Positions 1 through 8,793 are shown, counted from the first letter of the stretch. The stretch is DNA of 34,484 nt from Fimbriimonadales bacterium (GCA_025061985.1 JANXAW010000009.1:1-34484), one strand, 5' to 3'. The notes: generated by a model not told the origin, from the letters alone. A program made the numbers and translations.

Positions 1-1010
1 GCGCGCTCCTTGGGGTCTGCCAGTAGTTCTTGGGCAAGTTGGGCGTCTTCTTCGGGCGTTTTACCGCGCGGGCGCGTACCTGCAATCGGGCGGGTAATTG
101 CTACCCCATCCTCCACTGTCACCAACACTTCGGGCGACGCACCAATCAGTGTCAGGTCATCAAACTGCAAGTAGAACATGTAGGGCGACGGGTTGATATG
201 GCGCAGGGCGCGGTAGATGTAAAACGGCGGCGCGGTGATTGGCTGGCAGAAACGCTGCGACAGCACCACCTGAATGCAATCGCCCGCGTGGATATAGTCC
301 ACAGCCTTGCGCACGGCAGCTTCAAACGCTTCGCGTGACATATTCGGCTGGGGCGCCAGCGTGAAATGGGGGTCTGTAAAGGGGGGTGGAGGCGCATGAG
401 GCGCGCGCAGGCGATGCAGGGTTTCATCAATCCGCTCCACGGCACGCGCATACTCGGCTTCGGGGTTGCCCCTTGGCTCAGGATTCACCAAAATCGTAAT
501 CGTATGCAACACATGGTCAAAAATCAGCAACACTTCAGGCTCAATCAGGCAGCAATCGTCGACGTGCAGGTCGTCGATAGGGGCGTTTGGCAGGCGTTCG
601 AAGAAGCGCACAAGGTCATAGCTAAGGTAGCCAACCAGCCCTCCTGTGAAGCGTGGCAGGTTTGGCGCACTAACATACGAGTAGCGGCGCAACAACTGAC
701 GCGCGAGGTCTAGCGGCGTTTGCGGAGGGGGTATCTCGTAGGTGTGCCAGCCATCCGTGCGTTGCCACACGCGCGCCGTACGCCCTTTGGTGCGGAGGAT
801 CTGCCTCGGCGCGTAGCCAATGAACGAGTAGCGGGCGATCTGCTCACCCCCTGTTACGCTTTCCAGCAAAAACGCATATGGCTCCTGCGCGGCAACCTTG
901 TGAAACGCTGAGACGGGGGTCTCCCAATCCGCCAGCACCACGCGATACACAGGCGTCGTCTGACCACGCTGTGCAATCGCTACATAATCCGCTTGTTCTG
1001 GCACGGTCAT
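1..1010 (-). CDS. trpE: Anthranilate synthase component I (TrpE), 3' end outside window
   Basis: Chorismate-using enzyme that makes anthranilate with a glutamine amidotransferase partner, the first step of tryptophan synthesis. About 336 N-terminal residues are present; the usual length is near 490, so the C-terminal third lies beyond the left edge. Visible signatures are an N-terminal FLLES followed by RYSFIGYAP (the region that binds tryptophan for feedback control in TrpE), then IQVVLSQRF, and near the window edge ITRPIAGTRPRGKTPEED, which is diagnostic of the chorismate-binding family. The ATG at 1010 is the first start in a frame that is open further upstream; no strong Shine-Dalgarno precedes it. 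PabB (aminodeoxychorismate synthase) is a close relative, but the LLES and RYSFIG features favour TrpE. Identification of the family is firm; the choice of TrpE over PabB is likely but not certain. Confidence 0.88.
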   Translation of the reverse strand, partial: MTVPEQADYVAIAQRGQTTPVYRVVLADWETPVSAFHKVAAQEPYAFLLESVTGGEQIARYSFIGYAPRQILRTKGRTARVWQRTDGWHTYEIPPPQTPLDLARQLLRRYSYVSAPNLPRFTGGLVGYLSYDLVRFFERLPNAPIDDLHVDDCCLIEPEVLLIFDHVLHTITILVNPEPRGNPEAEYARAVERIDETLHRLRAPHAPPPPFTDPHFTLAPQPNMSREAFEAAVRKAVDYIHAGDCIQVVLSQRFCQPITAPPFYIYRALRHINPSPYMFYLQFDDLTLIGASPEVLVTVEDGVAITRPIAGTRPRGKTPEEDAQLAQELLADPKER

Positions 1011-1097
1011 AGGAGCAGCCCTTAGGTACGCCCATGAGTGTACCGAGTTCCTGCGCAGAGTGTGTCCACACAGATAAAGCCTGCCCGTATGGGCTAA

Positions 1098-1353
1098 GAA
1101 GCCAACGAAGGTTGGCTTCGTTTGCACAGGAACGGCTTTAGCCGTCAGGGTTGGCTCCAAGCCAATCCTGTCTGCACAGGCTATCTGGTAGCGTTGGCGT
1201 CTCGCCGACGATAGCTTGGTACGATGGCGTCCGCGCCATCGCTTGCCGACGGCACGATGCCGTCGTGCCGCAGCATCGGCGTCTCACCGACGCCGCGGGC
1301 TATCGGCCCAACGGGGGTCAGTTTCACCTGCAGGGGCAACGGCTTCAGCCGTT
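1098..1353. repeat. Cluster of eight to nine tandem short hairpins between trpE and valS
   Basis: This spacer has no convincing gene but is packed with adjacent small inverted repeats. Examples: GAAGCCAAC/GTTGGCTTC (1098-1119), ACGGCT/AGCCGT (1132-1145), AGGGTTGGCT/AGCCAATCCT (1147-1169), CGTTGGCG/CGCCGACG (1192-1210), CGATGGCG/CGCCATCG (1222-1241), GACGGCA/TGCCGTC (1248-1264), CGGCGTC/GACGCCG (1277-1295), GGGC/GCCC (1297-1309) and AACGGCT/AGCCGTT (1338-1353). Loops are two to five bases. GCACAGG occurs at 1124-1130 and 1174-1180. Related sequence recurs at 24880-24990 and more weakly at 7499-7537, so this looks like a dispersed palindromic repeat family rather than one terminator. Confidence 0.75.
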
Positions 1354-1365
1354 CCAAAGGCAAGG

Positions 1366-1371
1366 TACAAT
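1366..1371 (+). promoter_or_regulatory. Likely -10 box of valS
   Basis: TACAAT lies 10 bases before the valS ATG. No convincing -35 is visible. The spacing implies a nearly leaderless transcript and matches several other genes in this window. Confidence 0.5.
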
Positions 1372-1381
1372 AATCCCCACT

Positions 1382-4105
1382 ATGTACGAGCTGCCCAAGA
1401 CCTATGACCCGCACCAAGTGGAGGAACGGCGCTACCAGTGGTGGCTAGCGCGGGGCGACTTTGAAGCCACCATCGCTGATGACGGCAGACCGCGCTACTG
1501 CATCACCATCCCGCCGCCCAACATCACGGGTTCGCTGCACATGGGGCACGCGCTCAACAACGCTGTGCACGATGTGTTGCTGCGCTGGAAGCGCATGCAG
1601 GGCTACAACGTGCTCTGCGTGCCTGGCACCGACCACGCGGGCATCGCCACCCAAAATGTAGTGGAGCGCGAGCTGCGCAACGAAGGGCTAACTCGCCACG
1701 ACCTTGGGCGCGAAAAGTTTTTGGAGCGCGTGTGGCAGTGGCGCGAGAAATACGGCAACACCATCCTAATGCAGTTCCGCAAACTGGGCTGCTCGTACGA
1801 TTGGCGCTACACCCGCTTCACCTTGGACCCTGAATATGCCGACGCGGTGCTGGAAGTTTTCGTGCGCTGGTGGCAGGATGGGCATCTGTACATTGGGGAG
1901 CGCGTCATCAACTGGTGCCCGCGTTGCGCCACCGCTCTTTCTGACATCGAGCTGGAACAGAGCGACGAACCAGGCAAGCTCTATCACATCCGCTACCCGT
2001 TTGCGGATGGCAGTGGTTATGTAGTGGTCGCCACTACGCGCCCCGAAACGATGCTGGGTGATGTGGCAGTTGCCGTGAACCCCGCTGACGAACGCTATCA
2101 GGGGCTGATTGGCAAGCAGCTGCGCCTACCGCTGGTGGGTAGGATTATCCCCCTCATCGCCGACCCCTACCCCGATCCTGCGTTTGGCACGGGCGCGGTC
2201 AAAGTCACACCCGCCCACGATCCTAACGACTTCGAGATCGGGCAGCGCCACAACCTGCCACGCCCCGTCATTATGAACCTCGACGCCACCATCAACATAG
2301 AACCCCTACTGGAAGTGGTCAACGGTCAGCAGAACCCCTACCTCCAAAGGTACCACGGCAAAGACCGCTACGAGGCGCGCAAACTCATCGTGCAAGACTT
2401 GGAGGAAGGGGGCTACCTAGAAAAGGTTGAGGATTACACCGTGCCCTTAGCCCGCTGCGAGCGATGCCACACCGTGGTTGAGCCGCTGCTGAGCGAGCAG
2501 TGGTTCTGCCGCATGCAAAGCATCGCGCAGCCTGCCATTGAGGTGGTCAAGCAGGGCAAAATCCGCTTTATTCCCGAACGCTTCACAGAGATGTACCTCC
2601 ACTGGATGGAGAACATCCGCGACTGGTGTATCTCGCGCCAAATCTGGTGGGGGCATCAAATCCCTGCGTGGTATTGCATAGACTGCCACCCTGAGAACTT
2701 CGACGAGACGGGGCGGATGCTGCGGCGCGAGAACCCGATTGTGCAAAAGACCGCGCCAGAGCGGTGCCCCCGCTGTGGCAGCACGCGCTTGGTGCGCGAT
2801 CCCGATGTGCTAGACACTTGGTTCTCTTCGGCGATTTGGCCCCACACCGTGCTGGGTTGGCCTCGCGATACTCAAGAGCTGCGTCTGTTTTACCCCACAG
2901 ATGTGCTAATCACAGCGCAGGAAATCCTCTACCTGTGGGTGGCGCGGATGATCATGACGGGGCTGTACTTTATGGGCGAGATCCCGTTCCGCGAGGTCTA
3001 CATCCATGCTACTGTGCTGAACAAAGAGGGCAAGCGGATGTCTAAGTCGCTTGGCACGGGGATCGACCCGCTGGAGCTGATTGAGCGCTACGGTACGGAT
3101 GCCCTGCGCTGGGCACTCTTGCAGCAAGCGGGGATCCAGCAATCGATTCGATTCTACGAGGAGCGCGTGCTGAACGCCCGCAATTTCGCCAACAAAGTGT
3201 GGAACGCCACGCGCTTTGTGTTGCTGAACTTGGAAGGGGCTGACCTCAATGCCCTGCGCCAGCGCGGGGCACAGCCCGCCGATGCCCTAGACCGCTGGGT
3301 GCTGAGCCGCCTCCAGCGCACCATCCAAGCCGTTGAGGACGCCCTCTCGCGCTATCGGTTCGACGAGGGGGCAAACGCGCTTTACGAGTTCATCTGGAGC
3401 GAGGTGTGCGACTGGTACATCGAAGCCTGTAAGCCACGCTTGCAAGACCCCGCCCGTCGCGAGCAGACGCAGGCGATGCTGGTGTTTCTGTTTGACCAGC
3501 TGCTGCGCCTGCTGCACCCGTACATGCCGCACATCACGGAGGAGCTGTGGCAGGCAATCGGCGCAACCGAAGCCGAGCCGGCCCTCATCCGCGCAAGGTT
3601 CCCTGTCGCGAACCCTGCGCTGATAGACGAAGATGCTGAAGCCGAAGTTGCGCAGGTGTTTGATGTGATCCGTGCCATTCGCAACCTGCGTGCGGAGGTG
3701 CGGATTACGCCAGGCTCGCAAATTCCTTATGTGTGGGTGAACCCAACAGACGCCACCGGCGCAGAACGCTTCCAGCGGCACGCTCCGATGATTCAGCACT
3801 TGGCGTGGTGTGCTGAGGTGCGTTTCGGCACGCCTTCCGAGCGTGCCTTGATGAACCCCGCCAGTGGCGCCGAAGTGTTCTTGCCTGTGGTTGGGCTGGT
3901 GGATATCGCTCGCGAGCGCGAACGGCTCCAGAGAGAGCTGGCGAAAGTGGAAGCGGAAATCAGACAAGTGCAGGCGCGCCTGCGTAATCCACAATTCGTG
4001 GAACGCGCCAAGCCCGAAGTGGTACAAGAGACTCGCGCTCTTGAGCGCGAGCTGCTCGACAAGCATGCACGCCTCAAGGCGCGACTGGAGCAACTCAGCG
4101 ACTGA
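1382..4105 (+). CDS. valS: Valyl-tRNA synthetase
   Basis: Class I aminoacyl-tRNA synthetase that charges tRNA-Val with valine; 907 residues, normal for bacterial ValRS. The ATP-binding HIGH motif appears as HMGH at residues 53-56 inside PPPNITGSLHMGHAL. The KMSKS loop appears as RMSKS at 552-556. An editing (CP1) domain lies between them. Cys pairs (CERC, later CPRCGS) suggest zinc-ribbon elements. The last 70 or so residues are a charged coiled coil typical of the ValRS tRNA-binding arm. The frame is open upstream to about 1151, but that stretch is the low-complexity hairpin cluster. The ATG at 1382 starts the conserved MYELPKTYDP sequence and has a -10-like box just upstream, so it was chosen. 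Confidence 0.97.
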   Translation: MYELPKTYDPHQVEERRYQWWLARGDFEATIADDGRPRYCITIPPPNITGSLHMGHALNNAVHDVLLRWKRMQGYNVLCVPGTDHAGIATQNVVERELRNEGLTRHDLGREKFLERVWQWREKYGNTILMQFRKLGCSYDWRYTRFTLDPEYADAVLEVFVRWWQDGHLYIGERVINWCPRCATALSDIELEQSDEPGKLYHIRYPFADGSGYVVVATTRPETMLGDVAVAVNPADERYQGLIGKQLRLPLVGRIIPLIADPYPDPAFGTGAVKVTPAHDPNDFEIGQRHNLPRPVIMNLDATINIEPLLEVVNGQQNPYLQRYHGKDRYEARKLIVQDLEEGGYLEKVEDYTVPLARCERCHTVVEPLLSEQWFCRMQSIAQPAIEVVKQGKIRFIPERFTEMYLHWMENIRDWCISRQIWWGHQIPAWYCIDCHPENFDETGRMLRRENPIVQKTAPERCPRCGSTRLVRDPDVLDTWFSSAIWPHTVLGWPRDTQELRLFYPTDVLITAQEILYLWVARMIMTGLYFMGEIPFREVYIHATVLNKEGKRMSKSLGTGIDPLELIERYGTDALRWALLQQAGIQQSIRFYEERVLNARNFANKVWNATRFVLLNLEGADLNALRQRGAQPADALDRWVLSRLQRTIQAVEDALSRYRFDEGANALYEFIWSEVCDWYIEACKPRLQDPARREQTQAMLVFLFDQLLRLLHPYMPHITEELWQAIGATEAEPALIRARFPVANPALIDEDAEAEVAQVFDVIRAIRNLRAEVRITPGSQIPYVWVNPTDATGAERFQRHAPMIQHLAWCAEVRFGTPSERALMNPASGAEVFLPVVGLVDIARERERLQRELAKVEAEIRQVQARLRNPQFVERAKPEVVQETRALERELLDKHARLKARLEQLSD

Positions 4106-4109
4106 GCAC

Positions 4110-4138
4110 CTGACCCCGGCGAACAAGTGGGGTATACT
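4110..4138 (+). promoter_or_regulatory. Candidate sigma-70-type promoter for the response regulator
   Basis: CTGACC (4110-4115) and TATACT (4133-4138) are separated by 17 bases, 16 bases before the next start codon. It lies just after the valS stop. Confidence 0.5.
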
Positions 4139-4154
4139 CTTCCAGAGGGTAGCT

Positions 4155-4757
4155 ATGCGGACGCACAAGTTGCGAATTCTAATCGCGGACGACGAGCCAA
4201 TCATCTTGCTCGACCTGCGCCAGATGCTGGAAGAGTTGGGCATGAGCGTGGTGGGTGAAGCAAGCGACGGCAGGCAAGCCGTCGAAAAAGTGCGCCAGCT
4301 CAAGCCCGACTTGGCAATCTTAGATGTGAAGATGCCCGAAATGGACGGCATCGAGGCAGCTCGCATCTTGCACGAAGAGCGCCTCGCGCCTGTGGTCCTG
4401 CTGACTGCTTATAGCGATAGCGAACTGGTGCAGCGTGCTAAGCAAGCGGGCGTGTATGGCTACCTCGTCAAGCCGTTCAAACAAGCCGACCTGATGCCTG
4501 CGATCGAGATTGCCCTCGCTCGCTACCAAGAGGCACGCGAACTCGAGCAGCAGGTTAGCGACCTCAAAGAAGCCCTCGAGACGCGCAAGCTCATCGAACG
4601 CGCCAAAGGCATCCTGATGGACACCTACGGGCTGCGCGAGCAAGAAGCCTACCGCCGCATCCAAGTGCAGAGCATGAACACGCGCAAAAGCATGCGCGAA
4701 ATCGCCGAGGCGATCATCATTGCCCACACCATCCAGAACCCTTCGCAATCGCAATGA
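4155..4757 (+). CDS. Response regulator with ANTAR RNA-binding output domain
   Basis: A two-component receiver fused to an ANTAR domain, 200 residues. ANTAR regulators bind twin hairpins in transcripts and prevent termination (AmiR, NasT and PdtaR group). Receiver residues are visible: acidic pair D12-D13, phosphoacceptor D57 in LAILDVKMP, T84, and K106 in LVKPF. A helical linker follows, then the ANTAR signature LIERAKGILMDTYGLREQEA from about residue 142 to the end. The ATG at 4155 has GAGGG upstream and follows a good promoter, so the open frame before it is treated as non-coding. No partner kinase is in the window. The end overlaps the next gene by four bases, suggesting co-transcription. 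Its target leader RNAs are unknown. Confidence 0.9.
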   Translation: MRTHKLRILIADDEPIILLDLRQMLEELGMSVVGEASDGRQAVEKVRQLKPDLAILDVKMPEMDGIEAARILHEERLAPVVLLTAYSDSELVQRAKQAGVYGYLVKPFKQADLMPAIEIALARYQEARELEQQVSDLKEALETRKLIERAKGILMDTYGLREQEAYRRIQVQSMNTRKSMREIAEAIIIAHTIQNPSQSQ

Positions 4758-5602
4758 AGCTTTCGGTCATCACCGACGAGATTGCGGACGACCTGCAGGG
4801 CGCGCTGCAGGTCGCTCGTGAGTTCGACATCGATGCAGTGGAGCTGCGTACCCTGTGGGGGGTAAACATCGCGCTTGCAGATGATGACCTGCTTCGCCGC
4901 GCCCGCGAAGTGCTGCAGGCGTTTCAAATGAAGGTCTGCTCGATTGCAACGCCAGTGTTCAAAACCGACCTATTTGGCGCGGTGGAGCGCGGGGAAATGC
5001 ATGCAGCGCGCGAGGCAGACCTCTCGGTGCAATTGCCAATGCTTCAGCGGTGTTTGGAAATTGCTGCATGGTTTGATGCGCCTTTGGTGCGCATCTTTGC
5101 CTTCTGGCGAGCAGGCGAGCTGACCCCTGAGCGCGAGGCGCACATCCTCTCGTGGCTGGAGCGCGCCTTGCCATATGCCGAACGCGCTGATGTCAAGCTG
5201 GGGCTGGAAAACGAACATAGTTGCCAAGTAGGTACTGGCGCGGAATTGGCGCAAATCCTTAGCAAAATCAACTCGCCCTACTTGGTGGGAGTGTGGGATC
5301 CAGGCAACGCTTTCGTGTTGGGCGAGCCAGCAACCGTAGGCTACGCAGCTGCACAGCCATACATTGCCCACATCCACATCAAGGATGGGGTTCGCCAACC
5401 TGATGGCTCAGTCAAGTGGGTGATTGTGGGGCAGGGAGAGGTGGGCTACACCGAGCATTTTGCGCAACTGGCACGGAGCGGCTACCAAGGCTACCTGTCG
5501 CTGGAAACGCACGCCCGCGTAGAAGGGCTATCACCTGCCGAGGTGTCGCGCCAGTGCCTGGCGGCAATGCGTGAACTCATCGCACAGGCGGGAGGCAACT
5601 GA
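4754..5602 (+). CDS. Sugar phosphate isomerase/epimerase-like TIM-barrel protein
   Basis: A 282-residue member of the xylose isomerase-like / AP endonuclease 2 TIM-barrel superfamily. Likely metal ligands sit where the family places them: E152 in LENEH, D182 in VWDPGNA, H206 and H208 in HIHIKD, and E251 in LSLETHA. That points to a metal-dependent isomerase or epimerase acting on a sugar or inositol-like substrate, but the substrate cannot be read from the sequence. There is no signal peptide, so it should be cytoplasmic. It overlaps the response regulator by four bases and its stop shares one base with the start of the foldase gene, so these three probably form one transcript, although no common pathway is obvious. 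Confidence 0.8.
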   Translation: MKLSVITDEIADDLQGALQVAREFDIDAVELRTLWGVNIALADDDLLRRAREVLQAFQMKVCSIATPVFKTDLFGAVERGEMHAAREADLSVQLPMLQRCLEIAAWFDAPLVRIFAFWRAGELTPEREAHILSWLERALPYAERADVKLGLENEHSCQVGTGAELAQILSKINSPYLVGVWDPGNAFVLGEPATVGYAAAQPYIAHIHIKDGVRQPDGSVKWVIVGQGEVGYTEHFAQLARSGYQGYLSLETHARVEGLSPAEVSRQCLAAMRELIAQAGGN

Positions 5603-7473
5603 TGCCAAGGATTACCGTACGCACGTTTCGGGAACTGCTCAAGCGACGGTTGGTCAAGGGGCTGGGGCTGATTGTGCTAATCGTGATCTCGCTGAGCATG
5701 GTCATCTTCTTTGCCATACCCCCTGGTGCCCCCGTGCAAACTGAGGTTGCGGGGCTAAACGACCCCGTAGTCAAGGTAGGCGATGTTGTGCTAACAGAGG
5801 GCGACCTGCAGCGACTGATCAACCTGCAAACTCAAGACAATCCGCCCGCTGAATACGGCGCATTGCTGCAGCTGCGCTATCAGCTGGCACGGAGTTTCGC
5901 CGAAGCGATGGCGTTTACGCTGGAGCTGGAAAAGCAAGGCTATACCGCCTCTGAGGCTGAAATCGAAGCTGCTCGCGAGCAGTTCATTAAGGCGCGCCTT
6001 GATCAGCTGCGCGCCCAACTGCTTCCTGAAGGGAAAGGCGACGACCGCGCCTTAGATAAGGCGCTTCGCGAGCGGGGTAGCTCTTTGCGCCGCGTGCGCG
6101 AGCAACTGCTCGCCGAAACACCAGAGTTCCTCTTCCGCCTCCAAGTGGTGCAAGACAAATTCCGCAAGAGCGCTCAGCAAAAGTACAACCCCACCGACGA
6201 ACAACTGCGCTTGATGTTTGAACAAGTGTATCCTGCCCGCATCTTTGTGTCTATAGAAAAGCACAAGGACAAGGCGCAGGCGCGCATCCAAGCAGCCTAC
6301 AACGCGCTCAAGGCGGGCAAACCGTTTGCCGAGGTTGTCAAACAATACTCGGATGACCCCGAATTCATCAAAAAGCAAGGCGGGCGCTTGCCTGGCAGCG
6401 GCTACTACGAAATCCAAGAGCAACTAAGCAACCTGTTTGGCGCAGAAGTCGCCACCCGCGTGTTAGCCTTCAAGCCCAACAAAGACTACACCGAGCCGCT
6501 CCAAGACAAGGAGAAGAAGGGCTACTACATCTACGCCATCGCCGAGCGCAAAATGCAACCGCCTGAAGACTTCGAGAAGAACAAAGAGGGCTACCGCCAA
6601 GCGTTCATCAATATGCGCTTGGGGCGTGAGGACGCTCGCATCCGTATCGCTGCCCGCCAAAACTTCAAGCCTCAGATTGTAGACCCCATCTTGGCGCAGT
6701 ACGAGAAGGTAGACCAGTTGTTTCTAACCAATGCACCTGTGCCCCAGCGGATCAAGGTTTACAAGGAAGTCAGCGAAGCCCTTGCTCCGATCGTTGCTTC
6801 AGCGAACCCAAATGTGCGCTTGGCACAGTGGCTCCAGATCAATGTTCTGAACAGCCTCGTGAATTTGTACAAGCAAGTCAAAGATAAGCAGAACGAGAAA
6901 AAGTACCGCGAGCAGCTGAACGCTGCCATAAACCGCTTCTTCAACGAGGGCGGGGAGGACTTGACGATACGTCTCTTGCGGGCGCAACTGTTGATTGAGG
7001 CGGGGAAGAAGCAAAGCGCTCTCAACGATTTGGAGGTTGCTGAGGGGCTGGTGGCACGCCCTTCAGAGTTCCCCTACCTATTCCAAGTTGCGCAACTTTA
7101 CGAGCAAGCGGGGCGCAAGGACAAGGCGCAGCAGCTCACCAAGCGTGCGGAGGATATGCGTCGCGAGCTGCAACGCCAGCAAGAGGAGATGATTCGCCGC
7201 CAGATCGAGGCGTTCCGCAAGCAGCAGGAAGAAGAGCGGAAGAAACAGCAAGCAGCACAAAAGCAGCCGAGGCAACCCAATCAAGCCCCCTCGCAAGGCG
7301 CACCACAAACGAACCAACTCCCTGCTGGGCAGCAAGGCGCGACGCAGCCCAACCAGCCTACTGCAGAGCAACCAGGGGCGCAGCGCAAGACGTCCGCATC
7401 GCCTGCTAAGAATCCCGTACCCGCGCAACCACAGCCGAACCGCTCGGCTAATCCCGCGCCTGCGGGGCAGTAA
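5602..7473 (+). CDS. Membrane-anchored PpiC/SurA-like peptidyl-prolyl isomerase
   Basis: A 623-residue envelope foldase. A basic N-terminus precedes one membrane helix (about residues 20-40), so the bulk should be outside the cytoplasm. A SurA/PrsA-type helical chaperone segment follows. Residues about 205-325 look like a parvulin (PpiC) domain, with a characteristic GKPFAEVVKQYSDDP then GGRLPGSG. Next comes a helical, TPR-like stretch (about 380-510) with paired AQLLIEAGKKQSALNDLEVA and AQLYEQAGRKDKAQQL units. The last 90 residues are a charged coiled coil and then a Gln/Pro-rich low-complexity tail, odd for the family and perhaps a wall-spanning linker. It starts with ATG overlapping the preceding stop. 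Isomerase activity is inferred only from domain resemblance. Confidence 0.8.
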   Translation: MPRITVRTFRELLKRRLVKGLGLIVLIVISLSMVIFFAIPPGAPVQTEVAGLNDPVVKVGDVVLTEGDLQRLINLQTQDNPPAEYGALLQLRYQLARSFAEAMAFTLELEKQGYTASEAEIEAAREQFIKARLDQLRAQLLPEGKGDDRALDKALRERGSSLRRVREQLLAETPEFLFRLQVVQDKFRKSAQQKYNPTDEQLRLMFEQVYPARIFVSIEKHKDKAQARIQAAYNALKAGKPFAEVVKQYSDDPEFIKKQGGRLPGSGYYEIQEQLSNLFGAEVATRVLAFKPNKDYTEPLQDKEKKGYYIYAIAERKMQPPEDFEKNKEGYRQAFINMRLGREDARIRIAARQNFKPQIVDPILAQYEKVDQLFLTNAPVPQRIKVYKEVSEALAPIVASANPNVRLAQWLQINVLNSLVNLYKQVKDKQNEKKYREQLNAAINRFFNEGGEDLTIRLLRAQLLIEAGKKQSALNDLEVAEGLVARPSEFPYLFQVAQLYEQAGRKDKAQQLTKRAEDMRRELQRQQEEMIRRQIEAFRKQQEEERKKQQAAQKQPRQPNQAPSQGAPQTNQLPAGQQGATQPNQPTAEQPGAQRKTSASPAKNPVPAQPQPNRSANPAPAGQ

Positions 7474-7498
7474 GCTCGCATGTAGCACGCACTGTGCT

Positions 7499-7537
7499 GG
7501 CGGGATGCCGACACGACGATACGAAGGCATCCGCGCC
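7499..7537. terminator. Large hairpin between convergent genes
   Basis: GGCG-GGATGCC (7499-7509) pairs with GGCATCC-g-CGCC (7526-7537): 11 base pairs with one bulge and a 16-base loop. A smaller hairpin AGCAC/GTGCT lies just before it. It sits between the ends of the foldase gene and the leftward GH10-like gene, so it may act as a terminator, though there is no T tract. The CGACGATA and GGC-TCCGCGCC pieces resemble part of the 1098-1353 cluster. Confidence 0.45.
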
Positions 7538-7581
7538 GCCATCACGCAGGGGAGAATGTTAGCCGCGCTCCTAAAGCACGC

Positions 7582-8793
7582 TCACTCGCGCAACAAAGCG
7601 CGGTTCCACTCTACAACGCGGGCGATTGCACGCCAAGCGGAGCCAACCGAACCGTCAGCGTCGAGCGCGCCCGCCCACGACTCACCAGCAGTAAGAGGCA
7701 CATAAAGCGCAGACACAAACGGTTTGCTAAGCGCGATCACCGAAGCAGCTTCTGTCCACGCCTCAGGCGTAGCGCGCGAAAAGTCGTTCCAACCACTCGT
7801 CGGCGGAGGTGCCAGTAGTAGATAGATTGGTTTACCTAGCTCGCCAAACCGTTCCAGTAGCTCGTCGAAGTCGTAAAGCGTCCCGTCGTACCAATGCCAC
7901 TCCAGTTGGATGGTCTCGAACGGCACGCCCGCATCTACACATCGCTCTAAGAGCGGGTAAGGGCTGCAATTAGCGTACCAACTAAACCTGCCGTGCAAGG
8001 CACGCACGATACCGCCATCGGCAGCGCGCGCTGCGACGCTCAGCTCGGCAAGGGCATCGATTACCTGTGGCTCCACCGTGAGTTCTTGCACATCCGTAGT
8101 GACTGTCCAGTAGCGCACACGCCCTCTGTAAGTGTTCAGAGCCTCACCCAGAGCTTCGCAAGGCGCGACTCGCCCCTTAGCAGAGGGGCACACGGCAGCA
8201 CTTAGCGCGAGGCGCTGGCTTTGTGCCTGCCCAAAGGCACGCTCCCACGAGGTGTCCGCACCCGTGAGCCAGCTATGCAGGCAGTTGAGTGGGGGCGTTA
8301 GGCGCGACAAGCTGATCTCCGCGGCAGAGGCATCAGCGGTGTGAACGCCCCACAGAAACGCAAGCCGTCCATTCAAGCGTTGCAGTCGAGCGCGTGCCAA
8401 CGCGATCACGCTTTGCTCTGCAGCCAGCACACTTGCGGCGAGCGATGCCTGCCATTGTTGGGCGCTTTGGTGGGCTTGCGCCACTTGCCAGTGGGCTTGG
8501 GCTGCCTCCATCGCCACCCCACGCGCCCCATAACGCTTGATGAGCGCGTTTGCAGCCCTCAAGTAATGCGCAGCAAATCGTTGTTCCAGTGGCGTGGAAG
8601 TGCGCCCAGTGGTCAGCTCCGCCCATAAATACACCCGCCCAACGCCCTCCAACGCTATGGGGTAGGCGACCCCTGCAGCGGCAGGAGGTACAGATGCCGA
8701 CGGCTCCGCAGATACGGGTAGTGGCTCACCACGTTCGTCCGTCCAACGCAGCAACCGCCCATCGTCCACGCCGCCTGTGCTATGAAGTTGCAT
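7582..8793 (-). CDS. GH10-like TIM-barrel protein of unknown function, catalytic residues not evident
   Basis: A 403-residue protein not clearly recognised. The second half, from SWYANCSPYPLLERCVDAG through TIQLEWHWYDGTLYDFDE to RFGELGKPIYLLLAPPP, resembles the late strands of glycoside hydrolase family 10 barrels, with the usual layout of a named tryptophan-rich strand and a GKP-I turn. The glutamates expected as acid/base and nucleophile are not in the expected places, so it may be a non-catalytic or divergent relative. There is no signal peptide. The first half is Ala/Gln-rich and helical. It lies 28 bases downstream of ispG on the same strand and is probably transcribed with it. The ATG at 8793 has no Shine-Dalgarno. 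The GH10 assignment is an inference from motif shape. Confidence 0.55.
   Translation of the reverse strand: MQLHSTGGVDDGRLLRWTDERGEPLPVSAEPSASVPPAAAGVAYPIALEGVGRVYLWAELTTGRTSTPLEQRFAAHYLRAANALIKRYGARGVAMEAAQAHWQVAQAHQSAQQWQASLAASVLAAEQSVIALARARLQRLNGRLAFLWGVHTADASAAEISLSRLTPPLNCLHSWLTGADTSWERAFGQAQSQRLALSAAVCPSAKGRVAPCEALGEALNTYRGRVRYWTVTTDVQELTVEPQVIDALAELSVAARAADGGIVRALHGRFSWYANCSPYPLLERCVDAGVPFETIQLEWHWYDGTLYDFDELLERFGELGKPIYLLLAPPPTSGWNDFSRATPEAWTEAASVIALSKPFVSALYVPLTAGESWAGALDADGSVGSAWRAIARVVEWNRALLRE

Noticed and set aside
1098-1353. CRISPR array or intrinsic terminators
   Set aside because: Repeat units differ in sequence and spacing and there are no regular spacers. No T tracts follow the stems, and no leftward or rightward gene ends here.
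1151-1381. N-terminal extension of valS through the upstream open frame
   Set aside because: The stretch is the hairpin cluster, is low in complexity and unlike ValRS N-termini. The ATG at 1382 begins the conserved sequence and has a -10 box just upstream.
3287-4366. Long leftward open frame opposite valS and the response regulator
   Set aside because: It spans the complement of two real genes, has no family resemblance and shows biased composition expected of an antisense shadow.
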